Source of the DNA: CAZYQW01 sp964649825
GTDB taxonomy: Bacteria; Planctomycetota; B15-G4; JADJEK01
Assembly: GCA_964649825.1 (NCBI GenBank)
Contig: CAZYQW010000033.1
Location: forward strand, 1-33,796
Length of the DNA: 33,796 nucleotides
Direction: 5' to 3'
Numbering within the stretch: the stretch's first letter is position 1; every line of letters begins with the position of its first letter. Below the pieces are notes generated by a model. That model saw only the letters and a list, made by a program, of their open reading frames with translations, was not told where the DNA came from and did no database searches. The position numbers and the translations under genes are program-made. Shown piece by piece: positions 7,025 through 14,986 of this stretch.

Positions 7025-9823
7025 ATGCGTTCCCTCACCCTCTGCCTGCTCTCGTTCGCCGGCGTCGCGGCGTTCTCCTCCGCGAACGACGCGGTGGCCC
7101 CCTGGACGGTGGACGACGTCGTGAAGCAGGAACGAGCGTCGTCCTTCCAGCTCAGCCGCGACGGCTCACGGGCGATCTGGATCAAGTCGACCGCGGACGA
7201 CGAGAAGGACCGCCACGTGCGCACGCTCATGGTGACCGACGTCGCGTCTGGTGAGCATCGGCCGCTCACGGTCGGAAAGAGCTCGATCTCGAACGCGACG
7301 TTCTCGCCCAGCGGCCGCTTCGTCGCGTTTCTGTCGGATCGCCCGTTCCCGGAGGGCGAGAAGGGCGTCGACAAGGACGACGCGGGCGAGCAGATCTGGA
7401 GGATCGACCTCCTCGGCGGGGACGCGCGGCCGATCGCGGCGATTCCGTTCGGCGTCTCCGCGTTCGAGTGGGTCGCGGAGGACGTGATCTACCTCGCCAC
7501 GCGGGAGCGTCGCTCGCGCTCCGAGGCGCGCGCCAAGAAGGAGAAGGACGACACGATCGTCGTGGAAGCCGACGACGCGTACGCCGACTCGGCACGGCAG
7601 CTCCATCGCCTCGAGATCGAGGAGAGGAAGCTCACGCGCCTGACCGAGGGACGCTTCCCGATCGATTCGTTCGCGGTGTCGCCGAACGGACGCTTCGCCG
7701 CGGCGCTGCGCGGACAGTCCCCCCACGCGAAGGCCGAGCGCGACTCGCCTCCCCAGTGTCTCGTGATCGATCTCGCCAGCCGAAGCGAGCGCGAGATCTT
7801 CTTCCGGACGCGGAACAAACCGTCCCGCTTCGCGTGGAAGCGCGACTCCACGGGCTTCTACGCGATCGCACCGCGATCGACGAAGGACGGCGAGACCTGG
7901 GGCGCGATCGACGTCCTGTTCGACGTCGCGGTTCCCGGCCTGGACACGCGCCCCATCGACGTCGGACACGACTGGGGAGTCCGCGAACCGTTCGTCGTCC
8001 TCGCCGACGGCTTCCTGACCGGACTCTGCAACGGCGCGCGCCCGTTCACCGCGATCTACCGCGGCGACGCCGCGGCCCCCTCGAGATCCGACCTCGAGGG
8101 GGCGCACGCCGGTCGCGTGCTCGACCTCGTGAAGGCACGCGACTCGGATCGCGTCATCTACGTCACGGGCGGGGCGTCCGACCCCGACCACGTCGTGGGC
8201 GCGCGCCTGGAAGGGAATCGCCTCGTCGACGAGAAGGAGATCCTGCGACCGAACGGCGGCTTCTCCTCGCGCCCCCTCTCCCGCACCGAGGTCATCCGAT
8301 GGCAAGGGGCCAACGACGACGTCGTCGAGGGCATCCTCTACTATCCGCACGACCATCAGGAGGGCCGCCGCCATCCGCTGGTCTTGATGACGCACGGCGG
8401 CCCCCACGGCGCCGACCTCGATCGGTTCTCCGAGCGCTGGTCGAACGCGCCGAACCTCTACGCGCAGCGCGGCGCGTTCGTGCTGAAGACGAACTACCAC
8501 GGCAGCTCCGACTACGGGCTCGAGTTCGGCGAGTCGATCCGCGAGAGGTACTACGAGCTCGAGCTGATCGACATGTTCTCGGGCATCCGCTCCCTCGACG
8601 AGCGCGGGCTCGTGGACACGAGCCGAATGGGCCTCGTCGGTTGGTCGAACGGCGCCATCCTCTCGATCGCGGCGCTGACGCACGGCGCGGATCACGCCCC
8701 CGGCTTCGACTACTCGTTCAAGGCGTGCGCGCCCGGGGCAGGCGACGTGAACTGGACCAGCGACTACGGGACCTGCAGCTTCGGCGCGTCGTTCGACGAC
8801 TTCTACTTCGGCGGTCCCCCGTGGACGCACCCGGAACGCTATCTGGCCAAGTCGCCGCTGTTCCGGGCGGAGGAGGTCACGACCCCCACGATCATCTTCT
8901 TCGGGACGAAGGACCGCGCGGTCCCGACGGAGCAGGGCTGGCAGTGGTTTCGTGCGTTGAACCGCGTCGGGAAGGCCCCCGTTCGTTTCCTGCTGTTCCC
9001 GGATCAACCGCACGGGCTCGAGAAGCTGACGCACCAGCGCCGCAAGCTCCAAGAGGAGCTCGCCTGGTTCGACCGCTACCTGTTCGAGGCCGAGCCGCGA
9101 GGGGTCGACGTCGTGATGGAAGGGTCGCCGCTCGACGTCGCGCTGAAGGCGGCCGCGTTCGCGCGCTCCGGCGACCGTCTCGGCGTCGTGCGGGGCGACG
9201 CGCTGATCCCGGAGACGATTCCGTTCGACGACGTCGAGGTCGGACGCTTCGAGGTCACGCGCGCGCAATGGGCAAGCTTCGACGCGACCGCCGGCGTCCC
9301 GATCCACGCCAACCACCCCGTCACCGAGATGACGGAAGAGAAGGCCAAGCGATACCTCGCGTGGCTCTCGGAGCGGACGGGCGACGAATGGCGGCTGCTC
9401 ACCGTCGCCGAGTTCGAGGAGCTCGAGAAGTCGAAAGGGCCCGACGAGAACACGCTCGACGCGTGGGCGGGGTACTCCCCCTCGCTGGCCGATGCCCGCG
9501 TCCTCGCGCGCGACGTGATCGGGCTCGGCGTCGACGTCGCCCTCCGGCCGGTGGGGACCCGCCCGCCGGGAGCGCTCGCTCGGGGCGGCGAGAAGCGGCT
9601 CGTCTTCGACGTCGGCGGCAACGCGGCCGAGCTCGTCGCGGGTCCGATCCGCGCGGAGGTCCGGGGCGGCTGTGCCGTCATGACGCCGGACGATCGCTTG
9701 CCGGGCCCGACGCGCGTCCCGCCGGCGTTCGTCGGGTTGAGGGTCGCGAGGATCGTCGGCTCCGATTCCGGCCCTCCACTCGACGATGGCGGCGGCGCCG
9801 ACGAGGGCGGCGACGGCGACTGA
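7025..9823 (+). CDS. Exported S9 prolyl oligopeptidase-like peptidase with C-terminal formylglycine-enzyme-like domain
   Basis: 932 residues from the ATG at 7025, which has GGAG upstream and begins a signal peptide (cleavage near residue 20). The open frame continues far upstream (to 4034) but only as a shadow of the kinase gene. Residues about 30-400 are TolB/WD-like beta-propeller repeats (SRDGSRAIWI, SPSGRFVAFLSD, SPNGRFAAAL). Residues about 430-690 are the S9 catalytic domain with THGGPHG oxyanion region, Ser541 (GWSNGA), Asp630 (GTKDRAVP) and His663 (PHGLEK). The nucleophile elbow is GWSNGA rather than the usual GGSYGG. After it, residues about 735-920 look like an FGE/SUMF1-type domain (VGRFEVTRAQW, NHPVTEMT, DEWRLLTVAEFEEL, GNAAELV, GGCAV), as found in planctomycete exported proteins. 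Expected role: cleavage of peptides in the periplasm; the added domain probably binds or anchors and lacks proof of activity. Confidence 0.9.
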   Translation: MRSLTLCLLSFAGVAAFSSANDAVAPWTVDDVVKQERASSFQLSRDGSRAIWIKSTADDEKDRHVRTLMVTDVASGEHRPLTVGKSSISNATFSPSGRFVAFLSDRPFPEGEKGVDKDDAGEQIWRIDLLGGDARPIAAIPFGVSAFEWVAEDVIYLATRERRSRSEARAKKEKDDTIVVEADDAYADSARQLHRLEIEERKLTRLTEGRFPIDSFAVSPNGRFAAALRGQSPHAKAERDSPPQCLVIDLASRSEREIFFRTRNKPSRFAWKRDSTGFYAIAPRSTKDGETWGAIDVLFDVAVPGLDTRPIDVGHDWGVREPFVVLADGFLTGLCNGARPFTAIYRGDAAAPSRSDLEGAHAGRVLDLVKARDSDRVIYVTGGASDPDHVVGARLEGNRLVDEKEILRPNGGFSSRPLSRTEVIRWQGANDDVVEGILYYPHDHQEGRRHPLVLMTHGGPHGADLDRFSERWSNAPNLYAQRGAFVLKTNYHGSSDYGLEFGESIRERYYELELIDMFSGIRSLDERGLVDTSRMGLVGWSNGAILSIAALTHGADHAPGFDYSFKACAPGAGDVNWTSDYGTCSFGASFDDFYFGGPPWTHPERYLAKSPLFRAEEVTTPTIIFFGTKDRAVPTEQGWQWFRALNRVGKAPVRFLLFPDQPHGLEKLTHQRRKLQEELAWFDRYLFEAEPRGVDVVMEGSPLDVALKAAAFARSGDRLGVVRGDALIPETIPFDDVEVGRFEVTRAQWASFDATAGVPIHANHPVTEMTEEKAKRYLAWLSERTGDEWRLLTVAEFEELEKSKGPDENTLDAWAGYSPSLADARVLARDVIGLGVDVALRPVGTRPPGALARGGEKRLVFDVGGNAAELVAGPIRAEVRGGCAVMTPDDRLPGPTRVPPAFVGLRVARIVGSDSGPPLDDGGGADEGGDGD

Positions 9824-9893
9824 CTTGCGCGGAAGTCCGGGTAACGTATCGACGACGTTGCAACCGGCCGTCGAAGAGAGACCAAGAACCTCG

Positions 9894-10709
9894 ATGAGAA
9901 ACTCGATCGTCACCGTCCTGCTCGCGATCCTCCTCGTGAGCTGCGGCTCCTCGGGCGAGCGCGGCCGCGTCCGTCTCGCGACGACCACGAGCACGGAGAA
10001 CACCGGGCTTCTCGCCCACCTCCTGCCGCCGTTCGAGGAACGGAACGACATCGAGGTCCACGTGATCGCGGTCGGTACGGGTCAAGCGCTCGCGATCGCG
10101 GAGCGCGGCGACGCGGACATCGTGCTCGTCCACGCGCGGCCCCTGGAGGACGCGTTCGTCGCGAGCGGCCACGGCATCGATCGCCGCGACGTCATGTGGA
10201 ACGACTTCGTGGTCCTCGGTCCACCCGACGATCCGGCCCAGGTGCGCGGGATGAGCGACGTGGTCGCCGCGTTCCAACGCATCCACGACGCGAAGGCGCC
10301 GTTCGTGTCTCGGGGCGACGACTCGGGAACGCACCTCCGTGAACAGGAGGTTTGGAACGCGGTCGGAGTCACGCGCTCCGCGAAGGGCGCGTCCTACCTC
10401 GTGGCCGGCCAAGGCATGGGGAAGTGTCTCGTGATGGCGGACGAGAAGCGTGCGTACATCCTCTCCGACCGGGGCACGTTCCTGGCCTTCAAGGGGAAGA
10501 TCGACCTCGACGTCCTCGTCGACGGCGACCGCCGGCTGCGAAACGAGTACGGCGCGATCCTGGTCTCTCCGGTGCTCCACCCGCACGTCCAGGCGGAAGG
10601 CGCTCGGGCCCTCCTCGACTACCTCGCCTCGAAGGAAGGACGCGAGCGCATCGCGTCGTTCCGCGTCGAGGGAGAGGCGCTCTTCCACGCGACGACCGAC
10701 CCGGAGTAG
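9894..10709 (+). CDS. tupA: Tungstate-type ABC transporter substrate-binding lipoprotein
   Basis: 271 residues from the ATG at 9894, chosen because a lipoprotein signal starts there: hydrophobic 5-15 then LVSC with Cys17 as lipid anchor. The family motif TTTSTENTGLL (30-40), the SRGDDSGTH segment (139-147) and GQGMG (172-176) match TupA/WtpA-like oxyanion-binding proteins; TTTSTxxSG is the TupA hallmark and the TENTG variant fits. It should bind tungstate (or molybdate) outside the membrane and hand it to the permease that starts 11 bp downstream. Tungstate rather than molybdate is inferred from the motif; binding has to be measured. Confidence 0.88.
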   Translation: MRNSIVTVLLAILLVSCGSSGERGRVRLATTTSTENTGLLAHLLPPFEERNDIEVHVIAVGTGQALAIAERGDADIVLVHARPLEDAFVASGHGIDRRDVMWNDFVVLGPPDDPAQVRGMSDVVAAFQRIHDAKAPFVSRGDDSGTHLREQEVWNAVGVTRSAKGASYLVAGQGMGKCLVMADEKRAYILSDRGTFLAFKGKIDLDVLVDGDRRLRNEYGAILVSPVLHPHVQAEGARALLDYLASKEGRERIASFRVEGEALFHATTDPE

Positions 10710-10720
10710 GGCGACACCGC

Positions 10721-11416
10721 ATGGAGTTCCTGTGGGAGGCCCTCGTCGAAGCCGCTCGCCTCGTGCGACGCGGCGACGAGGAGCTTCTGCACGCGTGCCT
10801 GGTCTCGCTCACGTGCACGCTGACGTCGGTCTCGTTGGCCGCGCTCGTTGCGATTCCGCTCGGCGCCTGGCTCGGCGTGTTTCGACCGCGCGGGCATCGC
10901 ACCGCCGTGTTCGTGCTGCGCGTCGGGATGTCCATGCCGACCGTCGTGATCGGCTTGCTCCTCTACGGAGCGCTCTCTCGCAAGGGTCCGTTGGGCGACC
11001 TCGACGTCCTCTACACGAAGACCGCCATCATCGTCGGCGAGGTCCTTCTCGCGTTCCCGTTGCTGGCGACGCTCGCCCACGGCGCGACGGCGTCGCTCGA
11101 TCCGCGCGTACCCGAGACCGCGCTCACCCTCGGCTCGGGACGGCCCCGCGCTCTCCTGAAGGTCTTGGGCGAGGTCCGAGTGGCGGTGGTCGCGGCATAC
11201 CTCGCCGCGTTCGGTCGCTGCCTGACCGAACTCGGGATCGCCATCACCGTCGGCGGCAACATCGCCCTCCGCACCCGGACCCTGCCATCGGCGATCCAGC
11301 TCGAGGTGTCGCGCGGGAACTTCGCGAAAGCCCTCGCGCCGGGCATGGTCCTGCTCGTGCTCGCGGGGGTGGCCGCGGTGATCACGCACCACCTCTCCCG
11401 GGAGACGAAGACGTGA
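10721..11416 (+). CDS. tupB: Tungstate-type ABC transporter permease
   Basis: 231 residues, start at 10721 just 11 bp after tupA. Five or six membrane segments are visible (about 27-48, 62-84, 100-120, 155-175, 207-222). The EAA-type coupling loop that contacts the ATPase lies at about 132-149 (ETALTLGSGRPRALLKVL). Its length and the STTxTxTS... start region fit TupB-type permeases. It overlaps tupC by four bases (GTGA), so the three genes form one operon. Confidence 0.88.
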   Translation: MEFLWEALVEAARLVRRGDEELLHACLVSLTCTLTSVSLAALVAIPLGAWLGVFRPRGHRTAVFVLRVGMSMPTVVIGLLLYGALSRKGPLGDLDVLYTKTAIIVGEVLLAFPLLATLAHGATASLDPRVPETALTLGSGRPRALLKVLGEVRVAVVAAYLAAFGRCLTELGIAITVGGNIALRTRTLPSAIQLEVSRGNFAKALAPGMVLLVLAGVAAVITHHLSRETKT

Positions 11417-12006
11417 TCCGCGCCCAACACGTCTCCGTCCGCTTCGGACCGATCGAAGCGCTCCTCCTCGAGGAGCTCGTGATCAGGCCCGGCGAGCGGC
11501 TGGGCGTCCGCGGTCCGAACGGCTCCGGGAAGTCGACCCTCCTGCGCGTGCTCGGGGGGCTCCAACCGCTGACCGCGGGGACGCTCGAGGGTGCGCCGCC
11601 GCCCGGCCGCACCGTGCTGGTGCATCAACAGCCGTATCTGTTCCGCGGAACCGCCCGCGACAACGTTGCGTGCGCGCTCCGGTGGCGACGCCGTCCGCGA
11701 GCCGCGGCCGCCGATTGGCTCGAGCGGCTCGGCGCCGCCCACCTCGCCGATCGCGACGCGACCGCGTTGTCGGGGGGCGAACGCCGCCGCGTCGCCGTCG
11801 CTCGCGCCCTCGCCGCCGACCCGGAAGTCCTCCTCCTCGACGAACCGTTCGCCGCGCTCGACGCGGCCGGATGCGACGCCGTCGCCTCGGCGATCGAGCA
11901 CTTCGCCGGCACTCTCGTCGTCGCCGCGCCCGAACTCTCGGGAATCGCCCTCGAGCACGTCATCGAGCTCCGGTCTCCTTGCGGAGTCAACCGCGCGTCG
12001 CGCTGA
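11413..12006 (+). CDS. tupC: Short ATP-binding subunit of the tungstate-type ABC transporter
   Basis: 197 residues, starting at the GTG at 11413, which overlaps the tupB stop. Walker A GPNGSGKS is at 34-41, Q-loop HQQ at 71-73, signature LSGGE at 119-123, Walker B VLLLDEP at 139-145 and D-loop AALD at 147-150. It is shorter than usual ABC ATPases (about 230 or more), and where the switch histidine is expected (TH-D after the fourth beta strand) it reads VVAAPELSG, so the H-loop histidine appears to be absent. ATP hydrolysis may therefore be slower or handled differently. The 3' end overlaps the convergent minus-strand gene by 20 bp. Confidence 0.87.
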   Translation: MIRAQHVSVRFGPIEALLLEELVIRPGERLGVRGPNGSGKSTLLRVLGGLQPLTAGTLEGAPPPGRTVLVHQQPYLFRGTARDNVACALRWRRRPRAAAADWLERLGAAHLADRDATALSGGERRRVAVARALAADPEVLLLDEPFAALDAAGCDAVASAIEHFAGTLVVAAPELSGIALEHVIELRSPCGVNRASR

Positions 12007-12475
12007 CGCGATGGGCGACCCGCATTCCGGCGTCCAAGTCGTACTCGACCACGACCGAGTCGCCGAGCTTGACGTCGGCCAACGCCACTTCCCGCCCGTT
12101 CAATCGGACCTCGGCCGAGTCATCGACGACGAACGTCGTCGTGCGCTCGTTCTCCATGACCTCGATGCGTCGCTCCTGGGCGAGCACCGAACTGATGGTC
12201 CCCTCCTGCTTCGCGTTCTCCCGGTCGTTCTCCGCGATTTCGTCCTCGACGTCGTCGCCGAACTTCTTGGCCGCCGCGGAGGCCTTGTCGACCATCTCCC
12301 CTACCTTCTCCTTGGCCGTCGCCGTGTCTTGCGACACTTTCTCCTTGTCGACGGTGACCGAGACTTTCGACGTGTCGCCCGAATCGTCCTTCGACACCGC
12401 GAACCAATCGAGATAGGCGCCGAGGGCAAACACGACCACCATCAAGATGACCACGAATCCAATGAGTCGAAGCAT
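11987..12475 (-). CDS. Membrane-anchored protein with alpha-helical linker and small beta domain
   Basis: 162 residues. The ATG at 12475 follows AATGGAGGAG and begins a single membrane helix (about 3-24), so I reject the longer frame that starts at 12745. Residues about 40-90 are a charged helical stretch rich in Lys/Asp/Glu (KVSVTVDKEKVSQD, AKEKVGEMVDKA), and residues about 92-160 form a small beta domain (ERRIEVMENERTTTFVVDD, GDSVVVEYDLDAG) of the DUF5666 kind. I cannot assign a function. It is convergent with tupC and overlaps its end by 20 bp. Confidence 0.82.
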   Translation of the reverse strand: MLRLIGFVVILMVVVFALGAYLDWFAVSKDDSGDTSKVSVTVDKEKVSQDTATAKEKVGEMVDKASAAAKKFGDDVEDEIAENDRENAKQEGTISSVLAQERRIEVMENERTTTFVVDDSAEVRLNGREVALADVKLGDSVVVEYDLDAGMRVAHRVSATRG

Positions 12476-12950
12476 TGCCGCTCCTCCATTACGAACGCAG
12501 AACCGCGCCACGGCCCGGGCCAGCGGATGAACATGGAGCAAGGGACAGCAAGCGACGTGCCGCCCCCCGAAACGGCGCGTTCGCGCCGTCTCGCCGCGCG
12601 CAGTCGAAGGTCCGGGTGCGCGTTTCTGCAATCGTGCGAGCGCGGCGGAACGAGTGGGTGTCGAACCAGTCGTAGTTCCCGACAGTCGTTCGTATTCCGT
12701 TCGCATAACCCCAAGACACGTCGGGGCAGCAAGCAAAAAAATCATTCGTGTATCGTGTACTTATCAACTACTAAATCTAGTGCTCAATCTCAACTATCCT
12801 ACTGTTACTCGTAGTCTCATCGTTGAATCACCCTGTCTCACGCGCCGAGCTCGCCACCATGATGTTGCTATCTAGTTGCTAAGTCGCTATTCCGACGCAG
12901 CACGCTCAATTCGAAGCCGAAGCTAAGCCGCATCCGAGGGAGGACTCGCC
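12476..12950. other. 475-bp non-coding region, locally AT-rich
   Basis: No gene is supported. It separates divergent genes, so it should carry promoters for both. A perfect 8-bp inverted repeat sits at 12572-12579/12582-12589 (ACGGCGCG, 2-base loop). Base composition changes sharply at about 12725-12900, which is much richer in A+T than the rest of the window (for example CAAGCAAAAAAATCATTCG and short CTA/TACT repeats). This is the most atypical stretch in the window. Confidence 0.6.
12865..12892 (+). promoter_or_regulatory. Possible promoter of the XRE/zinc-ribbon operon
   Basis: TTGCTA at 12865-12870 could be a -35 box and CTATTC near 12887 a -10 box, spaced about 16-17 bases, ahead of the start at 12951. 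It lies in the AT-rich stretch. The match is weak and was made by eye. Confidence 0.2.
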
Positions 12951-13520
12951 GTGGAGATGCGACACCTGGGACTGCAGATTCGGGAAAAACGGCTCCGACG
13001 CGCCTGGTCGCAATGGGATGTCGCGCGGCAGATCGGTGCCACTCAGTCCCAGGTCAGCGCGGTGGAGCGGGGACTCGAGGGAATCCTCTCCACCGAAAAG
13101 ATCAGGGCACTCGTGCAGTTGCTCGAGATCGATCTCCACGAGGCGACTCTGCGAGTCGACTCGCCCACCCTTCGGTACTGTCCCTCGAGCGACTGTCCGA
13201 CCTCGCTCCCGTTCGCCGCCGGCACCGGTCCCATCCGGTTTCGTCCGACGTTCGTTCGCGGCACCGAAAAACACTGTCGGTTCTGCGGTGAAACCACGCT
13301 CACGACCTGCCCCAATCCGGACTGCAAGCAAGCCCTCGATGAAGAGTCCGCCTTCCACTGCCCGGCGTGCAGCCAGGCGCTGGTCCCTGATGCTGATGAG
13401 TCGATTCGAGCGCTCGATCCTGCTGCGTGGTCGGATACCGAGCGTGCGCGGCGTCTGGAAATGACGTCTCGGCCACCAATCGGCGCCATGGCACGGACCG
13501 ACGTCGGAGCCGCTTCATGA
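12951..13520 (+). CDS. XRE-family HTH protein with two zinc-ribbon cysteine sets
   Basis: 189 residues. I choose the GTG at 12951: GGGAGGA lies 6 bases before it, whereas the ATG at 12957 is 12 bases away. Residues about 6-62 are a helix-turn-helix of XRE/Cro type (QIREKRLRRAWSQWDVARQI, TQSQVSAVERGLEG). Eight cysteines follow as alternating CxxxxC and CxxC pairs: 77/82 with 109/112, and 120/125 with 137/140, giving two likely zinc ribbons. The rest is low-complexity and polar. It is probably a DNA-binding regulator that senses or binds through the zinc modules; it does not look like an enzyme. Its stop overlaps the next start in ATGA, so the two genes form one transcription unit. The pair is flanked by AT-rich DNA and may be acquired. 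Confidence 0.85.
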   Translation: MEMRHLGLQIREKRLRRAWSQWDVARQIGATQSQVSAVERGLEGILSTEKIRALVQLLEIDLHEATLRVDSPTLRYCPSSDCPTSLPFAAGTGPIRFRPTFVRGTEKHCRFCGETTLTTCPNPDCKQALDEESAFHCPACSQALVPDADESIRALDPAAWSDTERARRLEMTSRPPIGAMARTDVGAAS

Positions 13521-14971
13521 CCCGCCGCGAGAGAAAGAACAGCCCAACGTCCAAGAAATCACCAGGCGCGATCGTCGCCGCACTGATCGCGTTCGTACCC
13601 GAGCAGTTGCGCGACTGGTTGAAAGGACGCTCGAGATGGTTCGGATTCTCGGTGGCGCTTGCGTTCTTGGTGGTCACGAATCGAGCGACCATCCTTCACG
13701 CCTGTACGACAGTTTGGAGCACCGCAAGATCGCTGGTGGTGCGCGCGAAGCCCCTTCGGGTCATCGTCCAACCGCGCCCTCTCCTACCTCCGTTCGACGA
13801 CGTTTTCCTGACGGTACAGAACGTCCCGGACGGGGCTACCAAGCGCGACTTCGAGATCCTCCTCGGGGGCAAACGCTTCAGGGACCAGGTGGGTGTCGAC
13901 GTATCGCTCTTCGAGGACGTCCGAACGGCCCAGGTGAGGCTCCCGGCCGTGCTCTTCGACTGGGAGCCGCGGAACGATTCCGAAGTCGCCACCGTGCTCG
14001 TCGCCGGCGAGACCAAGAACGTGGTCATCCGGCTGTCCTCTTGGCGGAGCAGCCCGAGTCTCGACGATCGTCGCATCGGAACGGGTCGAAACGACGACTC
14101 GATGGCCGTGACCGATGAGTTGCTTCAGGCCGGTGCGCCGCTCGATCTTGTACCCGTCGGCCCCGAGACCCTGAAGCCGACGTTGCCTACCGAACTCGAC
14201 CGAGGCTTGGCTGAAATCGAAGTCGCACTCGGCCGTTCGGTCTTCGTCCTCACGACGGCAGCGCGGGAGATCGACTTACACTTGCTGCCGCTCACTGGAC
14301 AGACCGTCGATCTGATATTCCGGTGCCAAAGACGAGAAGCCCATCGATACACCCTGCTTCGATATCTGGAACCTCTGATGGAGATCCAACGTGGAGCGAG
14401 GTTTCGACTGGAAGGAGGCGACCAGAAGCACTGGACCCTCGACCCGAACGTCCCTGGGCGCATCCAGGCAACGAACACCGTCATTACCGACGTGCTCGAA
14501 CCCCCGCACTACATCGTTCGCTTCCACCATCTCCGTATCGAGGTGCGACATGCACTCTACGTGCTCTCGTACCGGTTCTCGAGCCTTGGGAAAGGGTCAT
14601 TGGCCATCGCTTTCGATCCGATCCTCGAGTGGTTGGTTCCAGAGAGTCCCGGGGGGCGTTGCTCTGCCTTCAAGGTGGCCGGCCCGCTCGAGCGAAACGG
14701 AGCATCGACGATCCGATGTCGACCCTATCCGGAATCGCTGGTCGTCGCAGACGAAAACTGGCACTCGGCCGTCTTGGCGATCCGGATCGGCGAAAAGACG
14801 AGCGCGAATCGCGTTTCGTTCGTCGCGACGGGTTACATCGACGGCCAACCCGTCGCGCATCTCGATCGCATGGCCACCTGGCTGCCATCGGTCTATCGAC
14901 CCGAGATTCGTCAGCGCGGCAGCCGGACGCTCTTGATCGAACGGTTCCGAGTCTATCAGCTCGTGCTGTAG
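13517..14971 (+). CDS. Unrecognised 484-residue protein with one N-terminal membrane segment
   Basis: It starts at the ATG at 13517, four bases inside the XRE gene stop (ATGA). The N-terminus is basic (about 1-20); one hydrophobic segment lies at about 43-61 (FGFSVALAFLVVTNRATIL). The remaining 400 residues contain no motif I recognise; they look like mixed beta sheet, without repeats and without obvious catalytic triads. The order basic N-terminus, helix, large domain would place the large domain outside the cytoplasm. Codon use here is more even than in neighbouring genes. The gene ends 15 bp before the convergent ABC permease stop. I cannot assign a function; the regulator-membrane pair could be a self-contained sensing or defence unit, but nothing in the sequence proves that. 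Confidence 0.8.
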   Translation: MTRRERKNSPTSKKSPGAIVAALIAFVPEQLRDWLKGRSRWFGFSVALAFLVVTNRATILHACTTVWSTARSLVVRAKPLRVIVQPRPLLPPFDDVFLTVQNVPDGATKRDFEILLGGKRFRDQVGVDVSLFEDVRTAQVRLPAVLFDWEPRNDSEVATVLVAGETKNVVIRLSSWRSSPSLDDRRIGTGRNDDSMAVTDELLQAGAPLDLVPVGPETLKPTLPTELDRGLAEIEVALGRSVFVLTTAAREIDLHLLPLTGQTVDLIFRCQRREAHRYTLLRYLEPLMEIQRGARFRLEGGDQKHWTLDPNVPGRIQATNTVITDVLEPPHYIVRFHHLRIEVRHALYVLSYRFSSLGKGSLAIAFDPILEWLVPESPGGRCSAFKVAGPLERNGASTIRCRPYPESLVVADENWHSAVLAIRIGEKTSANRVSFVATGYIDGQPVAHLDRMATWLPSVYRPEIRQRGSRTLLIERFRVYQLVL

Positions 14972-14986
14972 CCGTCCTCGACGACT

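Noticed and set aside
7166..10051. 961-codon minus-strand frame opposite the S9 peptidase and tupA
   Set aside because: Shadow frame: no domain, no ribosome site, and composition typical of antisense of GC-rich codons.
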